Shown here: in pieces, positions 1-5,952 of the stretch
Layout: each line of letters starts with the position of its first letter
Position numbering within the stretch: the stretch's first letter is position 1
Source: Salinicoccus sp. UBA3372
Lineage (GTDB): Bacteria; Bacillota; Bacilli; Staphylococcales; Salinicoccaceae
Reading direction: 5' to 3'
Length of the DNA stretch: 6,253 bases
Assembly: GCA_002360325.1 (NCBI GenBank)
Contig: DEQG01000007.1
Coordinates: forward strand, 1 to 6,253
Notes under the pieces: model-generated
Databases searched by the model: none
The model's input: only the letters and a program-made list of their open reading frames with translations
Told to the model about the DNA's origin: nothing
Program-made: the position numbers and the translations under genes

Positions 1-938
1 AAGGTGCCCAAATAAATGGTGCTCTGATGCTGGTCCAGACTTTGCAGAGAGGGTATATTATTGGTTTTATATTTAAACTCACTGTCATAATCATCTTCGA
101 TTATAAACCTGTTCTCCTTTTTGGAAGCCCAGTTCAGCAGCTCGATCCGTCTTGAAATCGGCATGATTCTGCCTGTTGGAAAGTGATGGGACGGCGTGAC
201 AAATAAGAAATCGGCATTGGACTGTTCAACCTGGCTGATGTCTATCCCCTTATCATCGATATTCATCAATTTCACTTCCAGTCCGAGAGTGTTGACTAGT
301 AATGAATGAATTCTTGAATATCCGGGAGACTCCATTGCCACTGTTGTATCCTTCGGCTGCATCTGCATCAGTGACTGGACCAGGGGCTGTGCACCTGCGC
401 TGAGTACAATCTGTTCCGGTTCACAGTTTACACCCCTGTTCAGGGAGATGAGTTTCGCAATGCTTTCCCTCACGATGTATGGCCCCTGCGGGTGGCCGAT
501 GACACCCAGTTCATCTGCGTGATTGGTGATGGCATCGCGTTCAGCTTTCAGCCATTCCTTAAAAGGGAAGTTTTCCACGTCGGCCGTCATGTGTGAAAGG
601 GACAGCCATCCTTCCTTGTCCATCGGCTGTTCTTTTAGCTCTTCAGGGAACTGGTATGGTTTTGTTTTTGGAGATTTGAATTGAGTAATCTCTTCCACGT
701 AGTATCCGCTGCGCTCAATTGTATATATGTATCCTTCGGCCAGAAGCTGTTCATAAGCATTGGTGACTGTATTGATACTGATATCCAGCTGTTCAGCCAA
801 TGTTCTTTTGGCCGGCAGCTTTTCATGGGTTTTAAATTTTCTGTCAAGAATATCCTCTTTCAGCTGCTTATAAATCCTTTGATATAAATAGCCTGAATCC
901 CCATTTTTATCGATATTAAACAAATAAATGATCATCAT
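1..938 (-). CDS. MocR/PdxR-type GntR-family transcriptional regulator with aminotransferase-like domain (partial, C-terminus off the window)
   Basis: About 312 codons are visible and open to the window edge. Residues 18-82 form a GntR winged helix (YQRIYKQLKEDIL, then KLPAKRTLAEQLDISINTVT and YEQLLAEGY). From about residue 110 a fold-type I aminotransferase-like domain follows, with HPQGP, LSAGAQPLVQSL, ESPGYSRIHS, VTPSHHFPTGRIMPISRR and the IEDDYDSEF motif, whose Asp normally contacts the PLP ring nitrogen. The last readable residues are YLGTF, so the expected PLP-binding Lys (GTFSK in the family) lies just outside. MocR proteins are dimeric, PLP-sensing DNA-binding regulators. PdxR members control vitamin B6 synthesis, but no pdxST lies beside this copy, so the effector and target are open. 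Start is uncertain: ATG 938 and ATG 935 are adjacent, and the AAAGGGG site abuts the first, which slightly favours 935. The divergent prenyltransferase gene is the obvious candidate target. Confidence 0.93.
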   Translation of the reverse strand, partial: MMIIYLFNIDKNGDSGYLYQRIYKQLKEDILDRKFKTHEKLPAKRTLAEQLDISINTVTNAYEQLLAEGYIYTIERSGYYVEEITQFKSPKTKPYQFPEELKEQPMDKEGWLSLSHMTADVENFPFKEWLKAERDAITNHADELGVIGHPQGPYIVRESIAKLISLNRGVNCEPEQIVLSAGAQPLVQSLMQMQPKDTTVAMESPGYSRIHSLLVNTLGLEVKLMNIDDKGIDISQVEQSNADFLFVTPSHHFPTGRIMPISRRIELLNWASKKENRFIIEDDYDSEFKYKTNNIPSLQSLDQHQSTIYLGT

Positions 939-980
939 CCCCTTTGTGACACTAATGATTTTACAAATAAGTTCCTTTTA

Positions 981-1010
981 AACATATCAAAATAATGGAG
1001 TAACAATCAA
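981..1010 (-). promoter_or_regulatory. candidate promoter of the MocR-type regulator
   Basis: On the minus strand TTGATT (1010-1005) and TATGTT (986-981) are separated by 18 bp, each matching four of six consensus bases. The first copy of the AATGGAGTAA repeat (994-1003) falls in the spacer, so autoregulation would be natural. The hexamer matches are moderate and the call is tentative. Confidence 0.35.
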
Positions 1011-1054
1011 TGATTTATAATGTTTCATCCCGCCGATTGTCAGAAATGGAGTAA
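994..1054 (+). repeat. direct repeat pair AATGGAGTAA, candidate MocR operator
   Basis: Exact 10-bp copies lie at 994-1003 and 1045-1054, with starts 51 bp apart (close to five helical turns, so roughly the same DNA face). Known MocR regulators such as GabR and PdxR bind direct repeats between divergent genes. Copy 2 occupies the -35 position of the prenyltransferase promoter and copy 1 sits in the predicted regulator promoter. The repeat is seen directly; its role as operator is inferred. Confidence 0.55.
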
Positions 1055-1068
1055 GGAAGAGTGTTATT

Positions 1069-1077
1069 TGGTATAAT
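1069..1077 (+). promoter_or_regulatory. extended -10 promoter of the prenyltransferase gene
   Basis: TGGTATAAT is a perfect TGn extended -10 (TATAAT at 1072-1077). The region about 17 bp upstream reads GGAGTA, a poor -35, and is part of the second direct-repeat copy. That suggests an activator-dependent promoter. Transcription would start near 1084, giving a 5' leader of roughly 57 nt. A second TATAAT at 1016-1021 has no convincing -35. Confidence 0.6.
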
Positions 1078-1125
1078 TGCACAAATAGTTACTGTATGAG
1101 GATGCACGAGACAATCTGAAATATC

Positions 1126-1133
1126 GAAGGGGG
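1126..1133 (+). promoter_or_regulatory. ribosome binding site deciding a TTG start
   Basis: GAAGGGGG lies 7 nt before TTG 1141. It supports the TTG start over the first in-frame ATG at 1177, which has no comparable site. The all-G core must pair with the anti-SD CCUCC through a G-U wobble. The same 8-mer precedes the phospholipase D-like gene at 2157-2164. Confidence 0.65.
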
Positions 1134-1140
1134 TCTATCA

Positions 1141-2067
1141 TTGCAGGGGAATTTTAAATATTTAAAAGGGTTCGGTATGCTTACACGTATTTTAGCAGTC
1201 GCTTTTTCGAGTTTTGTCACAGTATTGTCCACTTCGATTCCGTTGATTTTATATTACCCGGAACTCGACAATGGGACTGTATTTCTGTTGATCGGTGTTT
1301 TGCTGCTGGGCTCCTTTTTGACTCACGGGCTCTTGACTCATATCGTCAATGATCTTATTGATTTTAAATCAGGTACAGATGAGCATAGTCCGGGTATACT
1401 TTCAGGAGGCAGCCGGGTCATTCAAACTAAGCAGTTTACATACAGTCAGCTGAAATTATTCGGTATCGTCTTAAGTGCTGTCATGATGCTTGCAGCCATA
1501 TTGTTTTTCACTTTCGGTCATATCGAACTCGGGATACTGACGGTCATCGGCATATGGGGCGCGCTCTCCTATTCAATAAAACCGTTCATTTTTGCATATA
1601 GGCCGCTGGCGGGGGAGTGGCTCAGCCTCTTTCCGTCCATGCTGTTTTTAGGACTGGCTGCACCGTGGATCATACTGGATTCAATTCCTTTATGGGCCTG
1701 GTTCAACGCAGCAATCAATGCGATATGGTGTATGTCGTGGGTGATGGTGCATCATATCCCGGATATTGATGCCGATCAGCGGGCGCGGCCTGTAAAGCGG
1801 ACGACAGTGCTCTATGCGGCTGACAAATGGGGAAGACGGGCGGCTCATTGGCCGGCAGCTGCTTATTTGATATTGGTTGCAGTGCTTGCGGTGATTATGA
1901 CATCGACCCGTGAACTTGCCGGTCTGGTGACATTGATTCTTTCAATCGTCACCGTGCTCATGCTTTTTGATATGAAGAACAGTGATGTTGAAGCGGTGAC
2001 GTCTGTTGAAAAAAAGATGCTGATCGTGGCGTCTGTCACAGCAATATTGTTAGGGCTGACAATATAA
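1141..2067 (+). CDS. UbiA-family membrane prenyltransferase (MenA-like)
   Basis: This 308-residue integral membrane protein of about eight or nine hydrophobic spans is the usual size for UbiA/MenA enzymes, which transfer an isoprenoid chain from its diphosphate onto an aromatic or other acceptor. The two Asp-rich signatures that bind Mg-diphosphate are visible. The first is NDLIDFKSGTDE (N70, D71, D74, D80), followed by a SPGILSGGSRVIQ stretch (83-95) that resembles the MenA loop. The second is HHIPDIDADQRARP (D208, D210, D212), followed by KRTT. Translation most likely starts at TTG 1141 because of the GAAGGGGG site 7 nt upstream. The gene is divergent from the MocR-type regulator and 108 bp upstream of the PLD-like gene on the same strand. 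The N-terminus and loops differ from the staphylococcal MenA I remember, so menaquinone synthesis is not assured and a different acceptor is possible. The substrate cannot be read from the sequence. Confidence 0.88.
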   Translation: MQGNFKYLKGFGMLTRILAVAFSSFVTVLSTSIPLILYYPELDNGTVFLLIGVLLLGSFLTHGLLTHIVNDLIDFKSGTDEHSPGILSGGSRVIQTKQFTYSQLKLFGIVLSAVMMLAAILFFTFGHIELGILTVIGIWGALSYSIKPFIFAYRPLAGEWLSLFPSMLFLGLAAPWIILDSIPLWAWFNAAINAIWCMSWVMVHHIPDIDADQRARPVKRTTVLYAADKWGRRAAHWPAAAYLILVAVLAVIMTSTRELAGLVTLILSIVTVLMLFDMKNSDVEAVTSVEKKMLIVASVTAILLGLTI

Positions 2068-2110
2068 ACCGTATGGTTGATTCGCCGCTGTATATGATAA
2101 AAACAGAATT

Positions 2111-2132
2111 ATATCCGGTAAAGACCGGATAT
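2111..2132 (+). repeat. perfect inverted repeat (hairpin) between the prenyltransferase and PLD-like genes
   Basis: ATATCCGGT - AAAG - ACCGGATAT forms a perfect 9-bp stem with a 4-nt loop, 43 nt after the prenyltransferase stop and 43 nt before the next ATG. No T tract follows on the plus strand, so it is a poor intrinsic terminator. It could be an mRNA processing or stabilising hairpin, a weak attenuator, or a protein-binding palindrome. Confidence 0.5.
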
Positions 2133-2175
2133 GATTGCCGGAACTAAAATGACAGAGAAGGGGGCGTATTAATTC

Positions 2176-3630
2176 ATGAACCGTAAAAAGAAAGTGTGGT
2201 TATCAATCGGTGTACTGGTTTTAGTCTTTTTGATCATCATCCCTTTGACGGTGGGGCTGTTCAATCATTTCAAGTCGACACCGGAAAATATCACATATGA
2301 AAGTGAAGTGCATTCTACTGATTCAGTGGAGTTTCTTTATGATTTGACTTATGCAGATGCTGAAGGTGAAGAAACGCATGAGCAGGAGATTTTTGATGAA
2401 GTATTCCAGATGATCGATGAAGCTGAGGAGTTTTTGCTGATCGACATGTTCTTGTTCAACGATGATTATGACCATGGAGATCCTGAGTTGGAATTTCCGG
2501 CTTTGTCTTATGAACTTTCCGATGCGCTTATAGAAAAGAAGACTGAGAATCCTGATATGGAAATCATTTTTATTACGGATCCGATAAATACTTTCTATAA
2601 AACTTATGAACCGCCTCAAATCAAAAAGATGACAGAGGCCGGGATATCGGTCCATCAGACAGATCTGACGCCGCTCCGGGATTCCAATCCGCTGTACTCG
2701 AGCTTTTACAGATCATATCTGCAGTGGTTTGGTTCGTCATCTGCTGAATGGCTGCCGAATGTTCTGAGACCGGAAGGCCCTGAAGTGAATTTACGTTCTT
2801 ACTTCAGCATGCTGAATTTCAAGGTGAATCACAGGAAGACGATCATGCATGAAGATTCGGCACTGGTTATGTCTGCGAACCCTCATGACGCCAGTTTTTA
2901 TCATTCTAATATCGCATTCAAAGTCGAAGGCGGCATATTGGAAGACTTGATGGCTTCCGAACGTGCTGTATTGGATATGGCAGGGGTGGACAGCTCTGTT
3001 ATTGATGATTTTGAAGTGAACACCGAGTCTGCGGAAGAGGGAGAATATGATATACGTCTTGTGACGGAAGGGAAAGTGAAAGAGCAACTGCTGGATATGA
3101 TCGGGAGTGCAGAGTCCGGAGACGTAATCCAGACCGGGATGTTCTATATTTCTGACAGAGGCGTCATCAACGCACTTAAGGATGCCCTGGACCGTGATGT
3201 ACATGTACAGATGGTGCTGGATGTGAATCAGGATGCCTTCGGAAATGAAAAGATCGGCATTCCAAACAGGCCCGCTGCCGCTGAACTGATGGACCATGAT
3301 AAACAGCCCGAAATCCGCTGGTATGAATCCCACGGGGAACAGTTTCACGCAAAGTTTTTGATGGTGCAGTCGCATGATGAAATTACAATTACCGGCGGTT
3401 CTTCAAACTTTACAAGAAGAAATATAGAGGATTATAACCTTGAAACAAACCTGACAGTGACAGGCTCTTCAGACTCTGAACTCATGACTGAAGTGACCGG
3501 CTATTATGACCGTATCTGGAATAACGAAGACGGGATATACACTGTCGACTATGAAACATACCGTGAAGATATATGGTGGAAAAACATATTATACAGAATT
3601 CAGGAAGATACCGGACTGTCCACTTTTTAG
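2176..3630 (+). CDS. membrane-anchored phospholipase D-like protein (two HKD-type motifs)
   Basis: The 484-residue protein begins with a lysine-rich MNRKKK segment and one hydrophobic span (about 8-31). This gives a signal anchor that should place the rest outside the membrane. The remainder is a bilobed PLD-like fold. The first lobe starts near residue 55 (AEEFLLIDMFLFND, IIFITDP) and carries NHRKTIMHED (H219, K221), followed by MSANPHDASFYHSN. The second lobe (about 290-460) carries FHAKFLMVQ (H391, K393), followed by GGSSNFTRRN and YNLETNL. PLD enzymes cleave or transfer phosphodiesters through a phospho-His intermediate, and both His/Lys pairs are kept. The acidic residue at the eighth motif position is E226 (D227 follows) in the first motif and Q398 in the second. 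The substrate is unknown; phospholipid or another envelope phosphodiester is an inference from topology. The ATG follows GAAGGGGG at a longish 11 nt. Cotranscription with the upstream gene is possible but unproven. Confidence 0.85.
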   Translation: MNRKKKVWLSIGVLVLVFLIIIPLTVGLFNHFKSTPENITYESEVHSTDSVEFLYDLTYADAEGEETHEQEIFDEVFQMIDEAEEFLLIDMFLFNDDYDHGDPELEFPALSYELSDALIEKKTENPDMEIIFITDPINTFYKTYEPPQIKKMTEAGISVHQTDLTPLRDSNPLYSSFYRSYLQWFGSSSAEWLPNVLRPEGPEVNLRSYFSMLNFKVNHRKTIMHEDSALVMSANPHDASFYHSNIAFKVEGGILEDLMASERAVLDMAGVDSSVIDDFEVNTESAEEGEYDIRLVTEGKVKEQLLDMIGSAESGDVIQTGMFYISDRGVINALKDALDRDVHVQMVLDVNQDAFGNEKIGIPNRPAAAELMDHDKQPEIRWYESHGEQFHAKFLMVQSHDEITITGGSSNFTRRNIEDYNLETNLTVTGSSDSELMTEVTGYYDRIWNNEDGIYTVDYETYREDIWWKNILYRIQEDTGLSTF

Positions 3631-3638
3631 GGAAATAT

Positions 3639-3664
3639 GTTTATGGCATGTATGATAGGGGAAT
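3639..3664 (+). promoter_or_regulatory. predicted SigB-type stress promoter
   Basis: GTTTAT (3639-3644), a 14-nt spacer, then GGGAAT (3659-3664) match the general stress sigma factor pattern GTTTWW-N12-15-GGGWAW at every constrained base. It lies just after the PLD-like stop codon and about 45 nt before the ATG of the 24-residue peptide. A start near 3672 would leave a leader of about 38 nt carrying the AGGAGG site. No experimental support is available here. Confidence 0.6.
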
Positions 3665-3709
3665 TTAACTTATGAAAGATGAATTTGATCTTCATAGGAG
3701 GCGTAAAAA

Positions 3710-3784
3710 ATGAGAAGTATTATTTATATTATTGGTCTCATAGTAGTAATCGCAGCTGTATTATCGTTAATCGGCTTAATATAA
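3710..3784 (+). CDS. 24-residue single-span hydrophobic membrane peptide
   Basis: The ORF encodes 24 residues: MRSIIYIIGLIVV continuing into IAAVLSLIGLI. It has one Arg near the N-terminus and otherwise a nearly unbroken hydrophobic helix long enough to cross the membrane once. Support for translation is strong for so short a frame: a perfect AGGAGG (3696-3701) lies 8 nt before ATG, a SigB-like promoter lies upstream, and a strong terminator follows 40 nt after the stop. The composition recalls short stress-induced membrane peptides of Firmicutes (for example lmo0937-like proteins), but I cannot assign a family. Possible roles include modulating a membrane partner or stress adaptation; a toxin-type peptide cannot be excluded. 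No function should be assigned. Confidence 0.7.
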   Translation: MRSIIYIIGLIVVIAAVLSLIGLI

Positions 3785-3824
3785 TTGATAAAAATGAAAA
3801 TAACATTTATGGATATGAAAGCAG

Positions 3825-3873
3825 GACCACGCATAAGTTCAGCATTATGAGCTTTTATTATGCGTGGTCTTTT
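3825..3873. terminator. long hairpin terminator between convergent genes
   Basis: GACCACGCATAA (3825-3836) pairs perfectly with TTATGCGTGGTC (3858-3869). The loop pairs further (AAGTTCA against TGAGCTT with one G-U pair), leaving a short bulge on the 3' side. A CTTTT run follows on the plus strand, ending the peptide transcript. On the minus strand the stem begins 12 bp after the NRDE gene stop and is followed by only a weak T-rich stretch (CTGCTTTC). It probably serves both genes but is stronger rightward. Confidence 0.85.
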
Positions 3874-3880
3874 AATCTGT

Positions 3881-4648
3881 TTAATTTTCGATTTTAAATT
3901 CAAATTTTTCCTCGCCGGTCTGTTCTCCGGCTGAATATGTGCGTTCCACAAAAGTGACGTTATTTTCGTGATCGATTAAAATGACGGTGGAGCAGCGCGT
4001 GCCGTACTTATCCATATTGATGAACAGCGGGGATAAATTTGTCTCAATCTCTTTTGACAGGCCGGTGTCAGGAAGATCTTTATTTTCAGCGGTATCATTA
4101 TCCCTGAGCAGGCGGAACAGAGCATCGATATCGCCGTCATCATTTTCCATGATGTTTTTCAAGCCCTCTTTGCCTTTGACAACTTTAGGCCAAGGCGTGT
4201 CCAGATGATGGTTGGACAGTCCGTGCAGACCGTTGTCGACCTTGATGACTTCATTATCATAGTTATTCAAATAAAAAACCTCATCCTGGCTGCCGACAAG
4301 AAGGTTGAAGCCTGCATAGTCGCTTCCGGTTTTTGAAATGTCATTCAAGTAATCCGACGGATTTTGATTGCCGGTCAAATAACCGCTCACCAGATGACCA
4401 CGGGATTTCTGGTGTGTGGACAGAAGTTCTTTTGTATTGCGGATGTTCGTCAGGGCAGAGATTCTGCCGCTCTTTGTGATGCCGAGCCATGTCCCCATAC
4501 CGCGAAGGTCCCTGCCGCCCAATATGTGCGGGTGTTCTTCCCAGTAGTGTGCCTCTTTCGTCGGACGGCTGTACTCTTCATCCCTGTTCGCAGCCATGAC
4601 GAGTTTATATTTACTGTGGTTATTCAGATGAAAATTGATTAAACACAT
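3881..4648 (-). CDS. NRDE/TANGO2-family protein
   Basis: This 255-residue soluble protein begins MCLINF and carries the name-giving NRDE motif at 21-24. It then has GGRD (44-47), GTWLG (52-56), TNIR (67-70), GLSN (143-146), DTPWPK (150-155) and YGTRCSTVILID (215-226), the conserved order of the family. Cys2 would be N-terminal after Met removal, as in Ntn-type hydrolases; that mechanism is a structural analogy, not established. The human relative TANGO2 is linked to lipid or heme handling, and bacterial members have no settled role. An AGGA site lies 8 nt before the ATG. It is read in the same direction as fda but separated from it by the fda terminator, with its own candidate promoter. The 3' end converges on the small membrane peptide gene across a shared hairpin. 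The gene looks intact and is of the usual size. Confidence 0.9.
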   Translation of the reverse strand: MCLINFHLNNHSKYKLVMAANRDEEYSRPTKEAHYWEEHPHILGGRDLRGMGTWLGITKSGRISALTNIRNTKELLSTHQKSRGHLVSGYLTGNQNPSDYLNDISKTGSDYAGFNLLVGSQDEVFYLNNYDNEVIKVDNGLHGLSNHHLDTPWPKVVKGKEGLKNIMENDDGDIDALFRLLRDNDTAENKDLPDTGLSKEIETNLSPLFINMDKYGTRCSTVILIDHENNVTFVERTYSAGEQTGEEKFEFKIEN

Positions 4649-4681
4649 GGAATCATTCCTATCTGTTTCAAGTTACATAAT

Positions 4682-4711
4682 ATTATACTTAAAATCGGCA
4701 ATGTGCTCCAA
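4682..4711 (-). promoter_or_regulatory. candidate promoter of the NRDE-family gene
   Basis: On the minus strand a perfect TATAAT (4687-4682) stands 18 bp after TTGGAG (4711-4706), which matches only TTG of the -35. It lies 34-63 bp before the ATG and downstream of the fda terminator, where a promoter is expected. The -10 is convincing and the -35 is weak. Confidence 0.45.
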
Positions 4712-4786
4712 TATGTTGATTTTAAAGGGTGTAATGTACTGTAAAGCGGAAAGGAATGGCCGGGTTATGACGGTCCACAAAACAAC

Positions 4787-4815
4787 AAAAAACGGATGGA
4801 AATTAATCCATCCGT
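4787..4815 (-). terminator. fda: intrinsic terminator of fda
   Basis: Read leftward, ACGGATGGA (4815-4807) pairs perfectly with TCCATCCGT (4800-4792) around a 6-nt loop. It is followed directly by six T residues (4792-4787, the first being the last base of the stem) and more T-rich sequence. It begins 13 nt after the aldolase stop codon. Confidence 0.93.
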
Positions 4816-4828
4816 CCGGTTAAACTTA

Positions 4829-5725
4829 TTATTTCAATGTTTTATGGACAGAAGCGTCGAAGATGTCTTCTACTGCTTCATCCAATGTAGTGTTGAACTC
4901 GTCATCCGTCAATTCTTCTTTCAGGTCAGAAGCAAGTGCTCTGGAGAAGCTGGCGATGAGGCCGTCGTTCTCCTTCAGCTTGTCATTTGCCTGACGGCGT
5001 GTATATCCGCCGGAAAGAGCAACCACTCTGATAACCTGCGGGTGGTCTATAAGCTCTTTGAAAAGGTTTGCTTTTGTCGGAATAGTAAGTTTCAGCATTA
5101 CATATTCATCATCGTTCAATTGATTTAAGTGATTCATGATTTCATTTTTAAGAATTTCTTCAATCTCTTCTTTTTCTTCAGCGTGGATATTCACTTCGGG
5201 TTCGATAATCGGTACAAGGCCGGAGGCTACCGTGCGTTTACCAATTTCAAACTGTTGTTCTACAACAGCTTTGATACCTGATTCATTCGCTTCCAAAATG
5301 TTGGAACGCATTTTAGTACCGAAGATATTGCGTTCTACTGCTCGTGACAGAAGATCATCCAGGTCCGGCATAGGTTTCATAAGCTGAACACCATGCTCTT
5401 CATCAGCCAGACCTTTATCCACTTTCAAGAATGGGACGATGCCTTTGTCCGCTAAATAATCACCAGTGTATTTACCGTCGATTGTACGGTCCATTGTCTG
5501 TTCAAATAAAATTGCTGCAAGAACTCTCTCTTTGTTGAAAGAAGGTGAAGTAATGATACGTGAGCGCATTTTATGCACCAGATCAAACATTTCCTCTTCG
5601 TTTGAATACTGATCTTCATCAATTCCATATGCTTTCAAAGCTTTTGGAGTACTGCCGCCACTCTGGTCGAGTGCAGCGATAAAACCATCATCATTCTTCA
5701 TTCTGTTAAATTGTTCCTGATTCAC
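4829..5725 (-). CDS. fda: class I fructose-1,6-bisphosphate aldolase
   Basis: This cytoplasmic enzyme of glycolysis and gluconeogenesis reversibly splits fructose-1,6-bisphosphate into glyceraldehyde-3-phosphate and dihydroxyacetone phosphate through a Schiff base and without a metal. The 298-residue product matches the staphylococcal class I type along its length: [16 protein letters not shown] (15-30), EQTMDR (75-80), [12 protein letters not shown] (84-95), PFLKVDKG (98-105), [10 protein letters not shown] (135-144), [10 protein letters not shown] (171-180), MLKLTIPT (210-217) and LSGGY (near 237-241). K212 in MLKLTIPT is the expected Schiff-base lysine. Translation starts at GTG 5725, with AGGAG 8 nt upstream. 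The Cse60-like gene lies 77 bp upstream on the same strand. A weak promoter candidate in that gap has TTGCAT at 5789-5784 and CATACT at 5766-5761 with 17 bp between. A strong terminator follows, so fda ends its transcription unit. Confidence 0.97.
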   Translation of the reverse strand: MNQEQFNRMKNDDGFIAALDQSGGSTPKALKAYGIDEDQYSNEEEMFDLVHKMRSRIITSPSFNKERVLAAILFEQTMDRTIDGKYTGDYLADKGIVPFLKVDKGLADEEHGVQLMKPMPDLDDLLSRAVERNIFGTKMRSNILEANESGIKAVVEQQFEIGKRTVASGLVPIIEPEVNIHAEEKEEIEEILKNEIMNHLNQLNDDEYVMLKLTIPTKANLFKELIDHPQVIRVVALSGGYTRRQANDKLKENDGLIASFSRALASDLKEELTDDEFNTTLDEAVEDIFDASVHKTLK

Positions 5726-5802
5726 TCAAATCACTCCTAAATAATTTACTCTTCATCTCTAGTATGCAAAAAAACGAGGATTGATGCAACGATTTACTAA
5801 GT

Positions 5803-5952
5803 TTAGTCCTTATATAAAATGAGTACAGCAAAAGTACTGCCGACTGAAAACTTGATATCGATAATTTCAGCATAAGCATTTTCATACATGAACTCATTAA
5901 TTTTCTTGTCCAGTCCCTTGTCAGTCATTGCACTTAATGTTTTTGTTTTCAT
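5803..5952 (-). CDS. Cse60-like small protein
   Basis: The 49-residue ORF contains KGLDKKINEFM (12-22), IIDIKFSV (30-37) and a closing FAVLILYKD (41-49). This order (charged helix with a conserved NEF, an IDIKF strand, a short loop, a final hydrophobic strand) fits the small Cse60 family, first described in Bacillus as a SigE-dependent sporulation protein of about 60 residues. This copy has a shorter loop. A run of six G preceded by A (AGGGGGG, 5965-5959) lies 6 nt before the ATG. It follows the ABC permease gene by 34 bp and precedes fda by 77 bp on the same strand, so it may be the tail of the transporter operon. If the host is a non-sporing Staphylococcaceae member, the sporulation label would be misleading. 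The function is unknown. Confidence 0.75.
   Translation of the reverse strand: MKTKTLSAMTDKGLDKKINEFMYENAYAEIIDIKFSVGSTFAVLILYKD

Noticed and set aside
635..847. 70-codon minus-strand open frame
   Set aside because: It is a different frame inside the MocR-type regulator; the true frame encodes the winged helix.
2077..2098. TTGATT and TATGAT as a promoter for the PLD-like gene
   Set aside because: The spacer is only 10 bp, too short for a sigma-A promoter.
2323..2655. 110-codon minus-strand open frame
   Set aside because: Antisense to the N-terminal half of the PLD-like gene, with no protein-family signal.
2791..3375. 194-codon open frame on the minus strand
   Set aside because: It lies wholly antisense to the PLD-like gene, has no recognisable domain, and the plus-strand frame has both HKD-type motifs.
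3672..3713. 13-codon ORF (MKDEFDLHRRRKK) ending in an ATGA overlap with the 24-residue peptide
   Set aside because: It could couple translation, but the predicted SigB start falls at about its ATG, leaving no ribosome site in the transcript. Its Arg codons are simply the AGGAGG site. It deserves another look only if transcripts from further upstream dominate.
3679..3897. 72-codon plus-strand open frame
   Set aside because: It overlaps the 24-residue peptide in another frame, runs through the terminator hairpin, and its start lacks a ribosome site.
4635..4823. 62-codon plus-strand open frame and its internal ATGs
   Set aside because: It spans the NRDE promoter and the fda terminator, with no ribosome site or family signal.
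4796..5387. Plus-strand open frames opposite fda
   Set aside because: These are shadows of the aldolase gene, which is certain on the minus strand.
5796..5807. Short palindrome ACTAA-GT-TTAGT at the Cse60-like stop
   Set aside because: A 5-bp AT-rich stem that includes the stop codon; too weak to call a terminator or operator.
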